DNA of 10,104 bases from Solirubrobacteraceae bacterium. GTDB taxonomy: Bacteria; Actinomycetota; Thermoleophilia; Solirubrobacterales; Solirubrobacteraceae. The position numbers were made by a program, and so were the translations under genes. Under the pieces are notes generated by a model. The model saw only the letters and a list, made by a program, of their open reading frames with translations, was not told the origin of the DNA and made no database searches. Of this stretch, positions 6,574 to 10,104 are shown one piece after another; position 1 is the stretch's first letter; each line of letters begins with the position of its first letter. The stretch is from assembly GCA_030447005.1 (NCBI GenBank), contig JAUJME010000044.1, positions 1-10,104 of the forward strand, read 5' to 3'.

Positions 6574-7100
6574 GGTCGGCGCTGCGACAGCGGGCCGACC
6601 CTCGCTCCATCGCGGGCGCCGCCCCCTTCCTCGACGCGGCGGCCGGCGCGAGCCGGCGCATCGGCCACCACTACATCGGCACGGAGCACCTGCTGCTGGC
6701 GCTCGCCGAGGACGACGGAAGCCCGGTGGCCGAGCTGCTCGCGCGCCGCGGCCTGCCGGCGGATCGCATCCGGGCGGAGATCCTCTTCCTCGTCGGGCCG
6801 TGCGACACCCCGCCCGCACCGCTCGACCCGGAAGCCCTCGCGACGCTCGGCATCGACCTCGAGGAGATCCGCCGGCGCGCCGAGGACGCGTACGGTCCCC
6901 ACGCGCTCGAGCGAGGCTGGGCCGCGTCCGCGCCGCTGGCGCCGCGCCTGCGAAGCGCCTTCGCCGTGGCGGCCGCGCAGGCCGGCGCTGCTCCGCTGAG
7001 CGCGGGCCATCTCCTGCGGGCGATCGCCTCCATCGACTGCGTCGCCGCCCGGATCCTCGCCCGCAACGGCGTGTCGGCGGCCGACGTGGGCGCCGGTTAG
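6570..7100 (+). CDS. stand-alone Clp N-terminal-domain protein
   Basis: A 176-aa cytosolic protein made of two Clp-N repeats and no AAA+ ATPase module. Repeat 1 is at about 18-72 (IGHHYIGTEHLLLALAED and SPVAELLARRGLPADRIRAEI). Repeat 2 is at about 124-173 (LRSAFAVAAAQ, PLSAGHLLRAIAS, CVAARILARNGVSAADV). The H-x-x-x-x-T/A-x-H-L-L-x-A-I pattern is the hallmark of ClpA/ClpC N-domains, where it binds substrates and adaptors. Between them is a linker, ALATLGIDLEEIRRRAEDAYG, typical of actinobacterial stand-alone versions. It cannot unfold proteins itself; a role as adaptor, decoy or sensor for ClpC is an inference. GTG 6570 overlaps the HTH gene stop by 4 bp, so translation is coupled and the two should be made together. 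Upstream in-frame ATG 6471 lies inside the HTH gene and is rejected. The 3' end overlaps the SixA gene by 4 bp. Confidence 0.88.
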   Translation: MRSALRQRADPRSIAGAAPFLDAAAGASRRIGHHYIGTEHLLLALAEDDGSPVAELLARRGLPADRIRAEILFLVGPCDTPPAPLDPEALATLGIDLEEIRRRAEDAYGPHALERGWAASAPLAPRLRSAFAVAAAQAGAAPLSAGHLLRAIASIDCVAARILARNGVSAADVGAG

Positions 7101-7597
7101 CCCGCCGGGACGTCGACCGCCGCCATGGCGATCGACTCGAGCTCGCGCGGGCGCAGGAGCGCGAGCAGGCTGCCCGCCCCGCGCTCGATCCGCAGGGCGG
7201 CGACGCCGCCCTTCTTGAACTCGACCCGCCCGCTCCCGAGGTCGGAGACGATCTGGGAGAAGTCCGGCTCGTGGCCGACGACGAGGACGCGCGCGTCGGC
7301 GTCGTCGTGGCCGAGCAGCAGCTCGAGCGCGGCGTCGCGGTCGAAGCCCGAGGCGATGCCGGCGACCTCCTCGGGCTCGACGTTGAGCGCGCGGCAGGCG
7401 AGCAGCGCCGTGTCCCGCGCGCGCACCTTCGGGCTCGTGTAGCAGGCGGCGAACTCGAGGCCGAGCCGGGCGAGCGCGGCGCCCGCGGCGAGCGCCTGGC
7501 GCTCCCCCCGCGCGGTCAGCTCGCGCTCGCCGTCGGACGGCTTTGAGTCGTGGGGGACCGCCTCGCCGTGGCGGAGAAGCCAGAGCTGCTGTGCCAT
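7097..7597 (-). CDS. SixA-like phosphohistidine phosphatase (histidine phosphatase superfamily)
   Basis: A 166-aa cytosolic phosphatase of the branch-2 length of the histidine phosphatase superfamily. The catalytic RHG is at residues 9-11 (LWLLRHGEA; His10 is the phospho-acceptor), followed by ELTARGERQA. SPKVRARDTA carries the second phosphate-binding Arg, and the second catalytic His is His109 in VLVVGHEPDF. Length and motif order match SixA (E. coli, about 160 aa), which removes phosphate from histidine in HPt or NPr proteins. In actinobacteria the substrate is unknown; small phosphorylated metabolites are an alternative. ATG 7597 has no Shine-Dalgarno sequence but TAGATT lies six bases upstream, suggesting leaderless translation. 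It is divergent from the beta-propeller gene with 35 bp between starts and convergent with the Clp-N gene, sharing TTAG at the stops. Confidence 0.88.
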   Translation of the reverse strand: MAQQLWLLRHGEAVPHDSKPSDGERELTARGERQALAAGAALARLGLEFAACYTSPKVRARDTALLACRALNVEPEEVAGIASGFDRDAALELLLGHDDADARVLVVGHEPDFSQIVSDLGSGRVEFKKGGVAALRIERGAGSLLALLRPRELESIAMAAVDVPAG

Positions 7598-7603
7598 GTC
7601 CGG

Positions 7604-7609
7604 AATCTA
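7604..7609 (-). promoter_or_regulatory. candidate -10 box of the SixA-like gene (leaderless)
   Basis: On the minus strand TAGATT is followed by exactly six bases (CCGGAC) and then the ATG, the same arrangement as at the HTH and GNAT genes. The -35 region is poor (TGGATC with an 18-nt spacer is the best seen). It would also lie inside the 5' region of the divergent beta-propeller gene, so the two promoters must overlap. Confidence 0.42.
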
Positions 7610-7632
7610 ACGGGCCGGGTAGGAAACGATCC

Positions 7633-8598
7633 ATGCGCTCTCGCCCGCTCACCGTCCTGCTCGTCGCCGCCGCCCTGCCGCTCGGCACCGGCGCCGCCGG
7701 TGCGGTCGCCGACCCCGGCGCCAAGAAGCCGAAGAAGGGCAAGGAGGGCTTCACCTACGCGCTGCCGGGCGAGCGGGTCTTCCCCGAGGGCATCGCGGTC
7801 GACCGGAGCAACAAGCGCTTCTACGTCTCCTCCACGACGGACGGCACGATCTTCCGCGGCGCGGCCAAGGGGCGCGCCGCCGAGCCGTTCCTCGCCGGCG
7901 GCGCCGACGGGCGGACCACAGCGGTCGGCGTGAAGGTCGACCGCGAGGGGCGGCTCTTCGTCGCGGGCGGCGCGACCGGCTCGGTGTTCGTCTACGACAC
8001 CGCGAGGCGCGCGCTCATCCGGCGCTTCGACACCGGCCCGGGCGGCTTCCTCAACGACGTCGCCATCGCCCCCGACGGCACCGCCTACGTCACCGACTCC
8101 CAGCGCCCGGCGATCTACCGCATCCCCGAGGCCGAGGTCGAGGCGGGCCGCGGCGACACCGTCGCGCTGGCGCCGTTCCTCACCTATCCCGACTTCGGGC
8201 CGGGCTTCAACGCCAACGGCATCGTCGCGGTCGACGCGCGGACCCTCGTCTACGTCCACTCCACGCTCGGCCGGCTCTACCGCGTCGACGTGCCGTCGCG
8301 CACCGTCCAGGCGATCGACCTCGGCGGCGCCGCGGTGACCAACGGCGACGGCCTCGTCCTCAAGGGTCACCGGCTCTACGTGGTGCGCAACGCGCAGGAG
8401 CTGATCACCGAGATCAAGCTCGCCGGCGACGAGCGCTCGGGCCGCGTCGTGTCGGAGACGACGAGCTCGCTGTTCGCCTACCCGACGACGGCCGCGCTGG
8501 CCAAGGGGCGCCTGCTGGTCGTCAACTCCCAGTTCGACCGGCGGCGCACGGGCGAGGCGCCCGAGCCGTTCACGGTCGCCTCGGTCAAGAAGCCGTAG
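7633..8598 (+). CDS. secreted SMP-30/NHL-type beta-propeller protein
   Basis: A 321-aa exported protein with signal peptide MRSRPLTVLLVAAALPLG (cleavage near AVADPG), a lysine-rich spacer (AKKPKKGKEG, about 30-39) and a six-bladed propeller. Blades show repeated D-x-x-x-x-x-x-Y/F-V strands: AVDRSNKRFYVSS, VDREGRLFVAGG, APDGTAYVTDS. Residues that could form the single metal site of SMP-30/gluconolactonase proteins are visible: Glu52 in FPEGIAVD, Asn in FLNDVAIAPDG, Asn in NANGIV and Asp in NGDGLVL. A lactonase-like or other hydrolase activity is possible but unproven; it may only bind a ligand at the cell surface. ATG 7633 is chosen because AGGAA lies 7-8 nt upstream and the signal peptide begins there; the frame is open further upstream but without coding character. 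It ends 7 nt before the stop of the convergent PRC-barrel-like gene. Confidence 0.82.
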   Translation: MRSRPLTVLLVAAALPLGTGAAGAVADPGAKKPKKGKEGFTYALPGERVFPEGIAVDRSNKRFYVSSTTDGTIFRGAAKGRAAEPFLAGGADGRTTAVGVKVDREGRLFVAGGATGSVFVYDTARRALIRRFDTGPGGFLNDVAIAPDGTAYVTDSQRPAIYRIPEAEVEAGRGDTVALAPFLTYPDFGPGFNANGIVAVDARTLVYVHSTLGRLYRVDVPSRTVQAIDLGGAAVTNGDGLVLKGHRLYVVRNAQELITEIKLAGDERSGRVVSETTSSLFAYPTTAALAKGRLLVVNSQFDRRRTGEAPEPFTVASVKKP

Positions 8599-8605
8599 GC
8601 GGCAA

Positions 8606-8959
8606 TCAGTCGCGCAGAGCGGCGAGGCGCGCGAAGCCGAGCCGCCCGGCGTGGCCGCCGACGTGCTCGCCCCAGAAGAAGCGCGCCTCGGCGGCCTGGC
8701 CGGCGGTCCCGCGCGCGGGGTCGTAGGGCGGGGCGTCGTCGACGCGCGCCGCGGTGATCGGGAGCCAGACGCAGCCGTCGTCGTAGCGGGCGGCGGAGAC
8801 CGGCAGGAGCTTGAGGTACTCGCCGAAGCGCCGCAGGCGGACGATGGCGAGGTCGGACTCCCCGCCCCCGTCGAGCGGGAAGGAGCCCTCGATGCGGCCG
8901 AGCACGGCGCCGTCGGCGTCGAGGACGGACATGCCGCGGTGCAACAGTCGGGGCCGCAT
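8606..8959 (-). CDS. PRC-barrel-like small protein
   Basis: A 117-aa protein, probably cytosolic, with a beta-barrel start typical of PRC-barrel/DUF2171-like proteins: HRGMSVLDADGAVLGRIEGSF at about 7-27. DLAIVRLRRFGEYLKLLPVSAARY then gives the second strand pair, followed by VWLPITAARVDDAP. The C-terminal 40 residues (ARFFWGEHVGGHAG and onward) are unlike the barrel and may be a short binding tail. PRC-barrel proteins often bind RNA or act as storage and adaptor modules; no function can be assigned here. ATG 8959 is chosen; TTG 8971 and GTG 8962 are in frame just upstream, with a GTGGGG run near them. It follows the glycoside hydrolase gene on the same strand after 34 nt containing a GC hairpin, so co-transcription is uncertain. 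Confidence 0.62.
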   Translation of the reverse strand: MRPRLLHRGMSVLDADGAVLGRIEGSFPLDGGGESDLAIVRLRRFGEYLKLLPVSAARYDDGCVWLPITAARVDDAPPYDPARGTAGQAAEARFFWGEHVGGHAGRLGFARLAALRD

Positions 8960-8971
8960 CACCCCACTCAA

Positions 8972-8988
8972 CGGCGCGGGCGGCGCCG
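8972..8988 (-). terminator. short GC hairpin between glycoside hydrolase and PRC-barrel genes
   Basis: CGGCGC at 8972-8977 and GCGCCG at 8983-8988 form a 6-bp stem with a 5-nt loop, starting 5 nt past the hydrolase stop on the minus strand. There is no T-tract. Such stems arise easily in DNA this GC-rich, so the terminator role is tentative. Confidence 0.3.
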
Positions 8989-8993
8989 AACCG

Positions 8994-10104
8994 TCACCCG
9001 TAGGCGCGGATCGGCGGGCCGGTGAAGACCGTCCCGTCCGGCGCGGTCCAGCGCACGCGGTAGCGCCGGCCCTTGCTCGAGCGGATCTTGAACGCGAAGA
9101 AGCCGCGCGAGTTCGTCTCGATCGTGCCGAGGTCGCGGTAGCGCTTCGCGCCGCGGTTGCGGTACTGCATCACCACGGTGGTGCGGGTGCCGCGCGCGGG
9201 GCGGACGAGCCCCCAGCCGACGTGCGAGCGGCCGTAGTCGGTGACCACGAGGGGTGTGCGGAAGCCGTCGTAGGCCGGCTTCGGCCGCCCGTCGAAGCGC
9301 CGCAGCCCGGACTCGAAGCCGCCGTAGCGCTCGCCGCCGGCCTTCGGGTCGTCGTCGCTCATCAGGTACTGGGAGAACGCCCGCACGCGCTTGTTGAGGT
9401 AGGCCAGGCGCTCGGACATCGCGTTGTACTCGGCCTGCTGGGTGAGCGAGACCGCGAGCGGGTCGGGAGCGCTCTGGGTGCCGAACTCGGTCAGGTAGAT
9501 GCCGAGCCCGCGCTGGACGGCGCCGGCGCGCCCCGCGCGGTCGAGCGCCCGCACGAGCCGCCCGATGCCGCTCATCGTCACGTCGTCGCGGTCGGGCTCG
9601 ACGAACATCGGGCCGGAGGAGCGGCTGTAGGGATGGTGGGCGTAGCCCTCGGTGTCGAGCCGCCCGCAGCGCGAGGACTTGCGGTAGGAGCGCGAGAGGC
9701 AGAGCGTGCCCCGCAGGAACGCCAGCGGCGCGACGATCCGCGTGTTGCCCCGCGGGGAGGTCTCGCCGAGCAGGATCGTGTCGCCGCCGTTGCCCGACGC
9801 CTGGAGCCCCCTGCGCGCGCCCTGGTAGAGCCTGCGGTAGATGGCGGGGGACGCCGGGCGGCCGCGGCGGAACTGCGGCTTGAGGAACTGCGGCTGGTTG
9901 GGCTCGTTCCAGATCGACCAGATCGCCACCTGCTCGCCGTAGCGGCGCCCCGCGGCGGTGGCGAACGCCTCGAACTCCTTGGCGCTCGGGTCGGTCAGGT
10001 TGTCGCGCTTGCGGCGGGTGGCCCAGCGCGGCGCGGGGCCGGTCAGCGTCACGTAGACCTCGATCCCGCGCGCGCGGGCGGCCTGCATGAGGTTGTCGTA
10101 GCGG
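8994..10104 (-). CDS. clan GH-A glycoside hydrolase, 5' part beyond the window
   Basis: At least 369 codons are visible and the frame runs off the right edge (RYDNL precedes the first in-window ATG), so the N-terminus and any signal peptide are missing. The TIM-barrel half shows GIEVYVTLTGPAPRWA, then the acid/base glutamate in WSIWNEPNQPQF (Glu62 counted from ATG 10088) at the end of strand 4. A YAHHPYS motif follows strand 6, and the nucleophile glutamate is in IYLTEFGTQS (Glu201) at strand 7. This order fits clan GH-A (GH5/GH39-like, PslG-like) retaining hydrolases. A C-terminal beta-sandwich (about 275-364: VVMQYRNRGAKRYRDLGTIE, GRRYRVRWTAPDG) probably binds carbohydrate or packs on the barrel. 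It would cut a polysaccharide outside the cell; the substrate is not clear. No in-window start is claimed; the stop is TGA at 8994. Confidence 0.82.
   Translation of the reverse strand, partial: RYDNLMQAARARGIEVYVTLTGPAPRWATRRKRDNLTDPSAKEFEAFATAAGRRYGEQVAIWSIWNEPNQPQFLKPQFRRGRPASPAIYRRLYQGARRGLQASGNGGDTILLGETSPRGNTRIVAPLAFLRGTLCLSRSYRKSSRCGRLDTEGYAHHPYSRSSGPMFVEPDRDDVTMSGIGRLVRALDRAGRAGAVQRGLGIYLTEFGTQSAPDPLAVSLTQQAEYNAMSERLAYLNKRVRAFSQYLMSDDDPKAGGERYGGFESGLRRFDGRPKPAYDGFRTPLVVTDYGRSHVGWGLVRPARGTRTTVVMQYRNRGAKRYRDLGTIETNSRGFFAFKIRSSKGRRYRVRWTAPDGTVFTGPPIRAYG

Overview
The window is very GC-rich DNA with strong G/C bias at third codon positions. Its genes are compact, mostly actinobacterial in type: a helix-turn-helix/Clp-N pair, a secreted proprotein-convertase-like S8 protease, an Fpg-like glycosylase with a zinc finger, and a SURNod19-type remnant. 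Several genes appear to have leaderless promoters of the form TANNNT-N6-start. Together this suggests a high-GC actinomycete, most likely a soil Thermoleophilia/Solirubrobacterales lineage. The lineage is inferred from gene style; no marker gene is present.

Layout. Left edge (1-433): a small unrecognised gene on the minus strand with unusually AT-ending codons, then a 44-codon N-terminal stub of a Bcp-type peroxiredoxin that stops exactly where the peroxidatic cysteine should be. Both point left. A perfect 22-bp palindrome separates the stub from the divergent GNAT acetyltransferase gene (434-982). Next come an Fpg/Nei-like DNA glycosylase (minus), a cytoplasmic glycerophosphodiester phosphodiesterase (plus), a secreted PKD-like protein (minus) and a secreted subtilisin-like protease (minus). 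A strong GC hairpin lies between the last two.

The 4730-5166 interval has no intact gene. It holds the protease leader, a 66-nt tRNA-like fold on the minus strand followed by a T-tract, and a badly decayed SURNod19-family gene on the plus strand (frameshifts plus a large internal deletion). Then follow an M20 metallopeptidase (plus) and a two-gene operon of a 78-aa HTH protein and a 176-aa Clp-N-only protein, coupled by a GTGA overlap and driven by a TTGACA promoter carrying two palindromes. The right part holds SixA-like phosphohistidine phosphatase (minus), a secreted SMP-30/NHL-type beta-propeller (plus), a PRC-barrel-like protein (minus) and a secreted clan-A glycoside hydrolase that runs off the right edge (minus).

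The genes do not form one pathway. They are mainly single-gene units alternating in direction; convergent pairs overlap or nearly touch at their stops (975-982, 2590-2593, 7097-7100, 8598/8606). The points most worth attention are the HTH/Clp-N module with its palindromic promoter, the recurrent leaderless promoter geometry, the symmetric divergent promoter palindrome at 412-433, two gene remnants that ordinary ORF calling would miss, and an Fpg-like protein lacking two usual DNA-contact residues. No CRISPR array, insertion sequence, rRNA or complete canonical tRNA was seen.
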